Below are positions 1 to 9,915 of a DNA stretch of 64,000 bases, in pieces. The translations under genes were made by a program, and so were the position numbers. How positions within the stretch are numbered: the stretch's first letter is position 1; the number at the start of each line of letters is the position of its first letter. The notes under the pieces are model-generated. The model was not told the origin of the DNA, searched no databases, and saw only the letters and a list, made by a program, of their open reading frames with translations. Source of the DNA: Linum tenue (lineage: Eukaryota; Streptophyta; Magnoliopsida; Malpighiales; Linaceae); contig CAMGYJ010000011.1 of NCBI GenBank assembly GCA_946122785.1, positions 9,300,001 to 9,364,000 on the forward strand, in the 5' to 3' direction.

Positions 1-172
1 GCTCACTTTATCTTGAGCCGTAAATCAAGAGTATTGCTGATTGCTTTATTGCCTCAAAATTGACAATGCACATAATGCTCTGATACATAAGTTGGTTGAA
101 TAGTATCAGAGCATAGTAACTCCTTACTATTAGGTAGGGGTCTTAAGCTTATTGGAGAGAATTCCTTTTTAA
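1..172. other. Flank left of first hAT element
   Basis: I recognise no gene here. Bases 165-172 (CTTTTTAA) are the left target-site duplication of the element that follows. Confidence 0.5.
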
Positions 173-1619
173 CAGTGTTATCAAAACCGAGCCGAGCCGG
201 TCGGTCGGACCAGTAAAACCGGGACCCGGCCACCAACTCGGCTCGGAACACTTAAAAAAACGTAACGGTTGAACTGACCGGCCGACTAACGGTTCAAATG
301 GTTAACCGTCAAAACCATTCGACCCGGTTATACAGTCCCTTATTAAAGAACTAGCTCGATGTCCGAGAAGCACGCCATGGGTTCAGATGCTGGCCTGTCA
401 CTTTGTTTCTCGGAAAATAAGCTTTTAACATCGTTTTTGGTGCACACACTATTCCTTTTAGCCATCATTAGATTTTTTATCCCAATACAAATTCAATCTC
501 TCATGGGATAGGCCGATTAGATTAATGCTGCTGCATGCGAGGCATTGGCAATTATGAGAAGGAGACGTTGGAATTTTCCCTTCCCAATGCCATTTTCACA
601 TCTCTGTTGGAATTTTTTTTATATTTTTTCATTGATAACATTTTCACAATGCTAAATAGGTAATGGGTAATTCTAAATTTGGGATTTTAGATTCAAAATA
701 GAAAAATATATGAAGCTGATTATTGTTTCGTGCATAAACTTTTGTCTCGTTGTTTTTATTTTAAAAACAATGTGGTTCATGAGATGTTTGACTATGGAAC
801 CTTAATATTCGTGCTTTAAGTTTGTTTAATGGCATGGTTGTCAAACCGGTTTCATGCCGGCCGGTTCAACCGGTACCGGTCAGCAAACCGGTTGGAAAGG
901 GGCCGGCATTTAACTGTGGTCAAATCCGGTCAATGCCGGTCAGATCCGGTCAAATCCGGAAATTCCGGCCGGTTAGACCATAAACCGGAATTTAATGTTA
1001 CACACATTATATCCAAAAATAAACATCCTCCATAGGATTTGAACCAAGTACCTCATGTTCATTTTAGTTTAACTTACACACCAGTAGGCTACAAGCAATT
1101 TTGTTGTCTACATTAACCTTATATTTTATATATCTAATACTAAATTTTATACAAATCATTATAAACATTAATAAAATTCACTTTAATAAAATTTTATTTT
1201 TAAGCATCTAATTGTTTAGTATTAGTTACCAATTCTTAGCTATGAATTATTTTGTGTGACATAATTCTTCTATTTGCTTTTTCATGACTAATTTATTTGG
1301 AATTGAGGATTTCCATTTTCCTCATGTATTTTATTAAAACCGGCAGAACCGGCATGAATACTGGTTGTACCACGGTCAGACCATTCCACTTACAAAACCG
1401 GCACACCGGCATAAACCGGTTTGACAACCTTGTTTAATAGTAATGAATTCTATTTTGAATTTATGGTTTAGTGTGTTTTATAATTAGTACTTATGATATT
1501 CTTATTTCCAAGGTACCGGTTTGTTAACGGATTTTAAGCGGTCTAATACCGGTTAAACCAATAAAGTGCGAGCCGTTCACTATATCGGTTCATGCTCCGG
1601 TTCGGTTTTGACAACATTG
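173..1619. mobile_element. Non-autonomous hAT-like element (outer)
   Basis: The left end begins CAGTGTTATCAAAACCGAG. The reverse complement of the right end begins CAATGTTGTCAAAACCGAA, so the termini are inverted repeats of CA(R)TGTTRTCAAAACCG type. Flanks 165-172 and 1620-1627 are identical 8-mers, CTTTTTAA, the duplication size typical of hAT transposases. No transposase ORF is visible, so it would need one supplied in trans. The interior is rich in ACCGGT/CCGG motifs near both ends and AT-rich between. A second, related element is inserted at 833-1432. Seen: termini and duplication. Family assignment rests on TSD length and CA start. Confidence 0.8.
833..1432. mobile_element. Non-autonomous hAT-like element nested in the outer one
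   Basis: The left terminus is CATGGTTGTCAAACCGG and the reverse complement of the right terminus is CAAGGTTGTCAAACCGG. Flanking 8-mers are TTTAATGG (825-832) and TTTAATAG (1433-1440), one mismatch. The subterminal regions are packed with CCGG/ACCGGT on both sides, a typical arrangement for transposase-binding subterminal repeats. No ORF of note. The termini resemble those of the element it sits in (GTTGTCAAAACCG versus GTTGTCAAACCGG), so the two probably belong to related hAT subfamilies. Confidence 0.78.
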
Positions 1620-1627
1620 CTTTTTAA

Positions 1628-2231
1628 GTATTCGATCCTGATAAGGTGGATGGATATCGAATTCTATATTGTGAAGGCATTTTAACTTGGACTTGAACAT
1701 GGACACTTTTGCTTCTGTTGAGAATCGTGTTCTCTTGCTGCTTCATGTATGTCTTCCAGGCAAGAGAAGTTGACATCATGAATAAAAATTAACATGAACA
1801 CTTTTGCTTCTACAGAGAATCGTGTTCTCTTGCTGGTTCATGTATGTTTCGTAAGCTGCCAGGTATTAGAAGTTGAGATGAGCAGAGCTCGGTTTCAGAG
1901 CCGGTTATGCAACTAGCCGATGGAGACAACTGGGGCATCTATAACCCATTGTATACTCGCTTTTGGCGCAGGTTCGTTGTTCTACGCAGTTTATTTTTAT
2001 GTTCTGTAAGATGATTGAACTGGTTTTTTGCTAATGTCAATTCTTTTACTTGGTCAAGTAATTTCTTCTTAAAGCTAAATCCATGTTCGGTGGCATTGGT
2101 GGCCAATCAAGTTCTGTTCCATTTGCTTCTGGTGGTGTTGGAACTGCCCCAAGGCATGGAAATATACACATACATATATGTATTCATTGCCATGTTAGAG
2201 AATTCTCTTTTCCTTTGCTTTGAATTCAGTT
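1628..2231. repeat. Spacer with an imperfect ~100-bp tandem duplication
   Basis: Two copies of a segment containing CACTTTTGCTTCT, GAGAATCGTGTTCTCTTGCTG and TTCATGTATGT occur around 1700-1780 and 1797-1875. The rest has no recognised gene. A short reading frame near 2083-2160 is Gly/Ser-rich but I cannot assign it. Confidence 0.4.
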
Positions 2232-2888
2232 TTATACTCTAACTAGGTGGCGATGCCGCGCCTTGTTGCGGAGCAGAGATGGTCTATTGGCATGTATTAT
2301 GTGGCCCGCTATGGTATTTTGTTAGTATTATTCACCTAATTTTTTTTTTTGTTAGCAGTTTTATTAGTAATATATGGGGTTGGAAGTTCGTAGATGGGTT
2401 TGGGTAGGGTATGGATATTGACTTCAATAATTTAAATTTGTATGAGTTAGGTTATAAATCTAAAGATTTATTGAGTTTCGGTACCGAACTGTAATTTTCA
2501 TAGTTGAGGCTTAATTCCTTATATAGTGATGTATTTAAGATGATAATTATTTACCTTTTTATAGAAAAATGGAAACTATTTATTTTATATGTGTAGATAC
2601 CTAGCCAAACATTCCAAGTATAGTTATTGAAAATTCTAGCACAGGGTGAAAAGGAAAACTCTAGAGAGTAGCATAAGGAATACAAACTGGAACTCGCTTA
2701 AAATTTCACGCCTGAAAAAGTTAGTGGTTCATGGTTCAATTATTAATTCTCTAGACTGTTGGTGAGTCGTGTATGGACCCGTTCATACTTGTGATTAGAA
2801 TACATAAAAATAGTATACTAATTAGGGTTTGACGAAGAAGGCAAAGAAAGAAATAAAGAAAGGGTTATGGAAGGGCGAGTGAAAAATG

Positions 2889-3622
2889 CAATGTTGTCGG
2901 AACCGAACTGGAGCATGACCCGGTAACGTGAACGGCTCACTTTAGTGGTCCAATCGATATTGGACCATTTAAAAATCATTAGAGAACCGATAACTTATAA
3001 ACAATAATATCATAAGTAGAAGGCACATATGGTAGTAACTGAACAATTTAATAACTAAAATAAAATTTACCAAGTACTACAAAGCAATATTACATTATCT
3101 ATATAATTAAAATTAATATATCCAAAACGCTACCCTAATAAGCAAGAGCCCCGCTCACCCTCACCATCTCTCTCCCAAACCCTACCTCCACTAAGTGGCG
3201 CCGCACACCCTCATCCCTCTCTCTCTCTCTAACTCTCCATTTCTTTTCTTCTTCTTTCTTTTGGGATTCTTCTTCGCAAAAATCCAACACCCAGGAGCTA
3301 GGCGACGAGGAGAGCTGGGTTCGACAGGAATGGAGCTGGTTCGACGGCAGGAGTTTGTTTGACCGGGAGAGCTGGGTTTGACGTGAAGGGATGGGTTCAT
3401 AGGAGAGCGGCGACGGTTGCGCTTGCTGTGTTCGTCGGCACTCGACCGGAATGGACAAACCGGACGAGCGGCTCGAGCTGTTCCAGCGGTTAACCGCCTA
3501 GACCGCTCCAAAAACCGCCCCAATAACCGCTATGGATTTTTTACTATGTCGAGCAGGTTTGGTGGCCGGGTGTCGATTTTACCGGTCGGACCGACCGACT
3601 CGGCTCGGTCTTAATAACACTG
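2889..3622. mobile_element. Non-autonomous hAT-like element in copy A
   Basis: The left end is CAATGTTGTCGGAACCGAAC and the reverse complement of the right end begins CAGTGTTATTAAGACCGAGC. Flanks GAAAAATG (2881-2888) and GAAAAACG (3623-3630) differ at one base. The homologous site in copy B near 22875-22890 is uninterrupted, which is direct evidence that this is an insertion. It carries a CT-rich stretch and overlapping short frames at 3135-3523 that look like chance ORFs in GC-rich sequence, not a transposase. Confidence 0.85.
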
Positions 3623-4191
3623 GAAAAACGAAATGAAGAGGAAGTAGATGATGGAATGTTTTGATCAATTCTTTTAGTTGGTCGTCAATACAACAGTCAA
3701 TCATGTTCACCATAGCAATTTATTCACACTTTCTTATGTAGATGTCACATATTTTGTTACATGTAGTTAGTAGAAGTTTGTTTAGTACCTCGTAAATATA
3801 CTAAATGAGTTTATAAGTTTGCTCATGCAATATTTTAGAGTCGTCTCTCTTCTATCATTTATTTAATGTTCCACGTTATGAGCAAATATAGAATGGCTTA
3901 ATCTTCTCCTACAATTGAGTGGTACAACATCTTGTATTGTACAGACTAAATTTATACTCTTATATTATATTGATTGGATTCATGGATTGGTTCAAAACAA
4001 TTGGTGGATTGGATTCATGGATTCAAGTGAAATCTAAACATTGGACTAATATGTAAATTTAAAAAATCGTAGGTACGAAAATCTCATAAAATTTAGTTAC
4101 CAAAACATAATTGTTCTTTTTTTTTGCGATGTTTTCTCTTTCTCTCCTTTTCTCTCTCCTTTTCGTTCTCTGAAGAAAACCTAAATCGGCG

Positions 4192-4842
4192 ATGGCCGCC
4201 TCGCCAGCTCCCCCGGCTGGCGAGGGCTCTTCCTCCTGGGTGAGTCTCTTTGCTGTTGCTCCAGAAAAGCGACTTACCTTCAGGCCCCCAGAGAGGGTCA
4301 GTGATGGCTTTCGTATTCTGAAGGAGGTTAAGCAGAAGGGTGCTGAACGACGGCGCGATTCATTAGTGGGTCAGTTCGTCGAGAAGCGACCAGAGGTTGC
4401 TGAGCTCCAGTCATGGGCAAACAAGCTATGAGGGGAGAGATGGTATTGTGAGGGTATCTCGATTTGGTCCGAAGCTTCTGATTTTCCAGTTTCCTTCTGC
4501 TTCTTCGTGTGAATGGGTTTTGACTTCGGGGCCGTGGCATTACCAGGGGAATCCGATTTTTTTTTCCGAAAGTAGGAACTGGGTATTCAACCAGTGGTGC
4601 CAAAGGTTGCTACGCTACCGATCTGGGTCGCGATTAGGGGTTTACCTCTTGAATATTTGGGTAGTGCTGGGGTTGAATGGGTTGCAAGTGTGATTGGGAA
4701 GCCGTTCTGGACTGACCAGAAGACTAGGGTAGGCGCCAAGCTGGGGTTTGCGAAAGTCTGTGTTGAAGTTGCTAGCAGATTGTGGGTTCCCTGCTAAGGC
4801 CAGGTTTTACCCAGATAATGACCCTGACTTCGAAATTGGTCT
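4192..4842 (+). pseudogene. LINE ORF1, 5' part (DUF4283-type RNA-binding protein), decayed
   Basis: ORF1 of plant L1 elements encodes an RNA-binding protein that packages the LINE RNA. The frame starts with ATG at 4192 (MAASPAPPAGEG), 75 bp from the 5' end of the element. A single-base loss near 4428 shifts it into a second frame (GRDGIVRVSRFGPKLLIF, SGPWHYQ) and another shift near 4595 into a third (LPIWVAIRGLPLEYLG and then IGKPFWTDQKTRVGAKLGF), the order seen in DUF4283 proteins. It ends where gypsy sequence starts, around 4843. The zinc-knuckle region expected next is absent on both sides of the insertion, pointing to a deletion at this junction. Confidence 0.75.
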
Positions 4843-4943
4843 GGATTTCATCAAATAAAGCTTGGAGATCGTCATAGGAGTGGAAATCATCATCCCAGAG
4901 CAGATTCTTCCCATAATTATGAGTATGACTGCTTTGTATCTTG

Positions 4944-4976
<33 letters not shown>

Positions 4977-5643
4977 ATGGAGTAGAACCCCTCTCTCACT
5001 TGGGGATGAAGAACCCTAGTTCTATGTGTTAGGGATTGATTGTAATGACTTGGGATGATAATACTGTTTGATTTTAATCGAATGATGCATGTTTATTGAC
5101 TCAATTGAAGTCTGATCAACTTTTCCTGATTCCTGCTGCAATCTGAGATAGATAGAATCTGATTAGGTTGCTAGAGTCTCATCATTCGATAGTAGGAGAT
5201 TGGCTATACGAGAGTTAGCCAGTTTACTGCTTTGTACTGGAATCCAATTCCAGTAGTGGAGTTCTGTTCTTACTGCTTCAGCTTTCTATTCCGGTGAAGG
5301 CTAGTCATCTGCCGGGTAGTTAGACTGAGAGGGCTTGGTCAGCTTAAGAGATTCCAAGCTACTGTCGGATCTTCCGCAGTCTAATCAATAGTAAATCAAC
5401 CCAGGGAAATACAATTAAAACCTAACTAAGGAGCTAGGGGGATTCATTCCCGAGTGACTCTTACCTGCTTGAGAAAACCGTATCAATTCCTGCTTTATTT
5501 CTGCTTTTGCTTTTAAACAACAATCACTTACTTTAGTTGGCTAGATAATAGAGAATCACTGAGTAAGCAGTAGATCTAGACCCCGGGTTGATAATATAAC
5601 TTGCCTGTTACTGCATTCCCGGCTGCGATTACACTTGATCGCA
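4843..5643 (+). repeat. 5' LTR of plus-strand gypsy element, 5'-truncated
   Basis: It matches 13684-14474 of the 3' LTR nearly base for base. The first ~535 bases of the LTR (13149-13683 in the 3' copy) are missing. The CT microsatellite at 4949-4976 is longer than in the 3' LTR (about 13793-13804). The LTR probably ends at the CA of GATCGCA (5642-5643), but identity to the 3' copy runs on to GGCG at 5664. Confidence 0.8.
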
Positions 5644-5659
5644 GATTGGTGTTGTGTTT

Positions 5660-5677
5660 TGGCGCCGTTGCCGGGGA
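5660..5677 (+). other. Primer binding site, tRNA-Asp type
   Basis: TGGCGCCGTTGCCGGGGA is the 18-nt complement of a plant tRNA-Asp 3' end, the primer used by Athila/Tat-type gypsy elements. The same 18-mer occurs in inverted orientation in the second gypsy element at 59924-59941. Confidence 0.85.
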
Positions 5678-5797
5678 CCCTCTAGGTTATTGGGGAAACG
5701 TGAGAATTTGTTACTCTAGCTTTTTATTTACTGCATTTCATCTCTTCCACCTGTGTGCCTTCACGGGTTGTTTCTACTGATTGTGTGCAGCTAGTGC

Positions 5798-8573
5798 ATG
5801 ACCCGTAGCCAGTCAGGAGATCTTCTACCACTAGACCAGGAGCTTGAACGAACCTGCAGAAACTTCAAGCGGGCTCTAAAGGCGCGAATGGCTGCGGAGG
5901 AGGCGCTATCACAGCTGCAGTTAGAGGAAGAAGAAGAAGAGATGGCTGATCCAGGGAACCATGATGTGATCCCTGAGGAGCAAACCATGGGATCCTACTG
6001 GACCGCTAGAGCTGCGGACATGAGGTCACCCATTCAACATCCTCATGTCCCAGCCAACAATTTTGAGGTGAGCACCTCAGTAATCACCATGTTGCGCTGG
6101 TTCAGTAGTGTTCCGTGATAAGGAGGGGGAGTGCCCCCGATCACATCTCAGGCGATTCCACGAGCTCATTGATGGAATCAAGATCAATGGGGTACCAGCA
6201 GATGCCATCCAGCTGAGGTACTTCCCATTCACCTTGGAGGGGACAGGCCAAGGAGTGGCTAGACACTCGACCTCCAGGCTCCATCACCACGTTCGCCAAC
6301 CTGGCGGACAAGTTCCTCACCCGCTACCATCCTCCATCGAAGACGGCGGACTTGCAGAAGCAGATCACCCACTTCACCCAGGATGAAGATGAGACCATCC
6401 GGGACGCCTGGGAGAGATACAACAGCCTCTTCCTGAGGTGTCCCAATCATGGTTTCAACGATGCTTTCAAGGTGGGCACCTTCTATCATGCCCTCTTCCC
6501 GGAGGACAAGCAGCTGATTGATTCAGTCTGTGGTGGGAACATGCTGACCAAAACACCGCCACAGCTGAATCAACTATTTGAGGAGATGGCGGAGAACGGG
6601 TACGATTGGGGCACTGCCAGGAGATCGAGACGAGCACCAGGACGGGGTGTGCATGCTGTAGGCACCCAGTCATCTGATTTGGTGCAGGTGGTATCGAAGC
6701 TGGTTTCGGCTATCGATCGTTCTGGTTCGATTGCAGGTACAGGGCAGCCGCAGACGATGCTCTGCCAGTGGTGCGAGAGCACCCATCACACTGTGGAAGA
6801 CTGCCAGGCGATGAAGGAATCGACAACACCCCAGGAGCAGGTGAACTTCATCAACAATGTCAGGCGCAATGACCCCTACAGTAACACCTACAATGAGGGG
6901 TGGCGCCAGCATCCTAACTTCTCCTGGGGTGGGGCAAATTCCAGACCACCAGTTTCCCAGGGACCACCGGGCTTCCAGAGGCCACCATATCAGCCCAGAT
7001 AGGGGCAATTGCAGCAGCAGCAGCAGCAGTCTCTCTACCAGCCCATGCAGGGGACATGCTGCTCCATCACAGCCGCGACCTTTCCAGCAGCCAGGTGCAG
7101 CCCCTGCCGCCCCAGTGCAGAATGATCAGATGGCTGAACTGCGGGAATTGGTGGGTTCTCTCGCCAGTTCTAGTGCTCAAAAATTTCACACCATCGAGCA
7201 GTTCATGGAAAAGGCATCGGGTAAATTCCTGGCTATTGAAGCTGGCCAGAGGAACGCACAGGCTGTCTTGCAGGATATCCAGACCCAGCTGGGGAGTGTA
7301 GCTCAAGCAGTGGCACAAAGGGCTCCTGGTACCTTGCCCGGTCAGACCATTCCTCACCCTTAGAACCCGAATGAGCACTGTAATGCCATCATAACCAGGA
7401 GTGGCAAGATGACTGTTGATCCACCTGCTCGGGCACAAGAGAGAGAGGCCCCTACCTCGGCATCTCCACCAGCTGAAGAAGAAGTAGAGAAGGAGGTTGA
7501 GGTGCCTGCACCTAAACCGCAACCAGTGGTGAAGGAGTATATCCCTAAACTCCCCTTCCCTACTCGGTTGCACAAAGACAGGCTGGAGGCAGAGTTCGAG
7601 AACTTCATGGCCATGCTTAGGAAGCTGAATGTCCAAGTGCCTTTCCTGGAGGCACTATATCAAATGCCTAAGTATGCGAAGTTCCTGAAGGATCTTCTCT
7701 CAAAGAAGCAGAAGCTGAGCGAGCTGGCCACTGTGGAGCTTAGCGAGGAGTGCTCGGTCATTCTGCAGAACAAGCTTCCGCATAAGCAGAAGGACCCAGG
7801 TAGTTTTACTATCCCGTGCTCTATAGAGAATTTGCATGTAGAGAGGTCCTTGCGGATTTAGGTGCTAGTATAAATGTTATGCCATATAAACTGTTTAAGA
7901 AACTAGGCCTAGGTGAACCCCGTGCTACTAGGATGAGCCTTCAATTAGCTGACCGATCTGTAGTGCATCCCAGGGGCATAGTGGAAGACCTTCTGGTTAA
8001 GGTTGGCAAATTCAATTATCCTGTTGATTTTGTGATTTTGGACATAAATGAGGATGTGAATGTGCCATTGATACTGGGGAGGCCTTTCCTGGCCACCGCC
8101 AAGGCCCTCATAGATGTGCATGATGGGACCTTAGTTCTGAGGGATGGTGAGGAGCGAATAACATTTTCAATTTCTAATACTCTTCCTGCTTCGTCACCTC
8201 TGCATGCTGTATCTCACCAGGATCACGAGTCTGTCGTGTATCCTTCTGCATTTCCTATTTTGCAGGATCTGCCTCCCATACCTTCGCCGCCACTCCCGTC
8301 CACTCCGTCATCGAAGGAACACATTAAGGTGGAGTGGCGGCCGAAACAGCAGGCAGCAAAGCCTGATCGAAAGAAGGCCGGAGACTACTAAGAGCTGGTC
8401 CCGCCCCCACCTTGGCCATCCGAGTATTCACTCGCTTGCATCCTGCCGGATGGCCAAGTTGAGTTGGCAAATGCTGGTTGCCACATTCGGCGTGTGCATG
8501 ACAACCATTTGAAGCTGTACCTCAAGAGCGAGGTGGATCCGCTCTTGAAGGTACCCGCTCCTGCACCTCATTG
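5798..8573 (+). pseudogene. gag-protease polyprotein with integrase-like C-terminal tail, decayed
   Basis: The protein would form the retrotransposon capsid (Gag) and mature it (aspartic protease). It starts MTRSQSGDLLPLDQELE at 5798, like the sister element. A Retrotrans_gag-type segment runs about 6200-6620 (DAWERYNSLFLRCPNHGF), a CX2CX4HX4C zinc knuckle (CQWCESTHHTVEDC) lies at about 6762-6803, and the protease has DLGASINVMPYKLFKKLGL from about 7855 and ILGRPFLATAKALIDVHDG at about 8071-8127. Stop codons and shifts occur near 6115, 6240, 7000, 7040, 7361, 7848 and 8389. After the last stop the same frame reads ELVPPPPW... LPDGQVEL... HLKLYLKSEVDPLL, resembling an integrase C-terminus, and ends at 8573. 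RT, RNase H and the integrase core are missing between. Confidence 0.85.
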
Positions 8574-8620
8574 AGCATCCACCGACTGGCGTCCAGCTAA
8601 AAGACGGTAAAGAAGCGCTT

Positions 8621-8638
8621 GTGGGGAGGCAACCCCAC
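8621..8638 (+). promoter_or_regulatory. Conserved hairpin after polyprotein stop
   Basis: GTGGGG (8621-8626) pairs with CCCCAC (8633-8638) around loop AGGCAA. The hairpin and about 25 upstream bases (AGCTAAAAGACGGTAAAGAA, then GCGCTT) recur almost unchanged in the sister element at 56925-56967, while the surrounding non-coding sequence has diverged. Function unknown; position is 48 bases after the polyprotein stop. Confidence 0.6.
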
Positions 8639-8759
8639 CTAGGTTTGCATTTTCTTACCTTTTTCCTTTTGATTTTTTGTGTTTTTTGAGTCTTGAGATG
8701 TTATTCCAGAGTCGAATGTCGTTTTTCAGTGAAAACAGGTTGAATTTGGGGAACCAACA

Positions 8760-9120
8760 GTTCACACGGCCAAGCCTTGAACTCACACGGCCGTGTGGAT
8801 TCTTTCCATTGGCCGTGTGTGCTCTCGACAATTTCCACACGGCCAAAAGTGCAACAAGCACGGCCGTGTGGATTGGCCTGGCCGTGCGGCCGACACGGGC
8901 AACTCATTTTATGGCACGACCGTGTGGCAATTTGTCCTGGCCGTGTCTGCTCTCGCAGAATTTGGCACGGCCAAATGAGCACTCGGCACGACCGAGTGAA
9001 ATTCCTCGGCCAGCCCGTGTCGGCCGACACGGGAAAAAGTGCCTGCGACACGGTCGTGCGTGTCTGGCCGTGTGGCCGAGGCACGGCCTATATATTCGGC
9101 CAGCACGGCCGGGTCGTCAG
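8760..9120 (+). repeat. Array of CACGGCCGTG-type palindromes
   Basis: Many copies and half-copies of ACACGGCC/GGCCGTGT occur. Perfect palindromes include CACACGGCCGTGTG (8784-8797), CACGGCCGTG (8859-8868) and the 20-mer CCCGTGTCGGCCGACACGGG (9014-9033). The same motif class fills 13345-13560 of the 3' LTR of this element. Long open frames across here (e.g. 8677-9423) come from the GC-rich repeat and are not convincing genes. Confidence 0.7.
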
Positions 9121-9915
9121 AAATTTCAAAATCCTCGCCGGAATCCTCTGTTCTTTGCCGGAAAACCGCGCCAAAACCCCACTTTTCGATTTTTTCGGCC
9201 ATTTTTTGTCACTTTTCCACCAAACCAACAACAAACCCACCCTTCCTACACCAAAAGCGGCCTATCCCTCCATTTTGGGGAGATTTGGCCGACGTTTTTG
9301 TCGGCGAAGGCGATTTCCGGCGAGACTCCGACGAGCACTTCCGGGCACTTTTTCGTCTTTTCGTCGCTTCCATCGCCTTCCCCTCATCATCCCCTACACC
9401 TCTACTTGAGTCTCCAGGTTTGATTTTGCCCTTAACTATGTTAATTGTGGAGAATTGGGTGTTAGGGTGCATGTTTAGAGAACCTCATTGAATCTTGTGA
9501 TTTTTGTGCAATTGATTGAGGGGAATGCATGGAGTGTGTTTGAATTGTGTTGGGCAAAGTCTCTCTTGATTGTTTGAGCCCTTGTGTGCAAGAATTGTGC
9601 CAATTTCATGCTTACCTTAATAGTGCACACAAGGTGTTCCATGAAATGCCTGTTTTCGTACCATGTTGTGGGGGTCGGTTGGGGCCCTTAATGATGTGCT
9701 TTGAGGGTGTATTTGGTATGGATGTGAACCTTAAGTTGCCTATTTTATCATGAATGTGAACCCCCACTCAGATTATGCTTGATTTATCGAGTTTCTGACC
9801 CCCAAACTATGGATGAAACCATGGTTAGGCTGTTTTCTGTTCTTAAGTGTGGGGGTGTGATAAACATTTTCCTTGTCTGTTTTGGTTCCACTTTGGGCTG
9901 TTCTTTTGCAGGACC
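9121..9915 (+). other. Gypsy internal spacer with PPT-like tract and splice-acceptor-like sequence
   Basis: No coding region is recognised. TTAAGTGTGGGGG at 9843-9855 matches the polypurine tract context of the element and is followed by TGTGATAAACA, similar to the LTR start TGATAGACC. A pyrimidine-rich run ending TTCTTTTGCAG (9901-9911) is a good 3' splice site five bases before the ATG of the next ORF. Confidence 0.5.

Noticed and set aside
8677..9423. Long open frames on both strands over the CACGGCC region
   Set aside because: All frames are open because of GC-rich palindromic repeats; the translations are compositional and resemble no protein.
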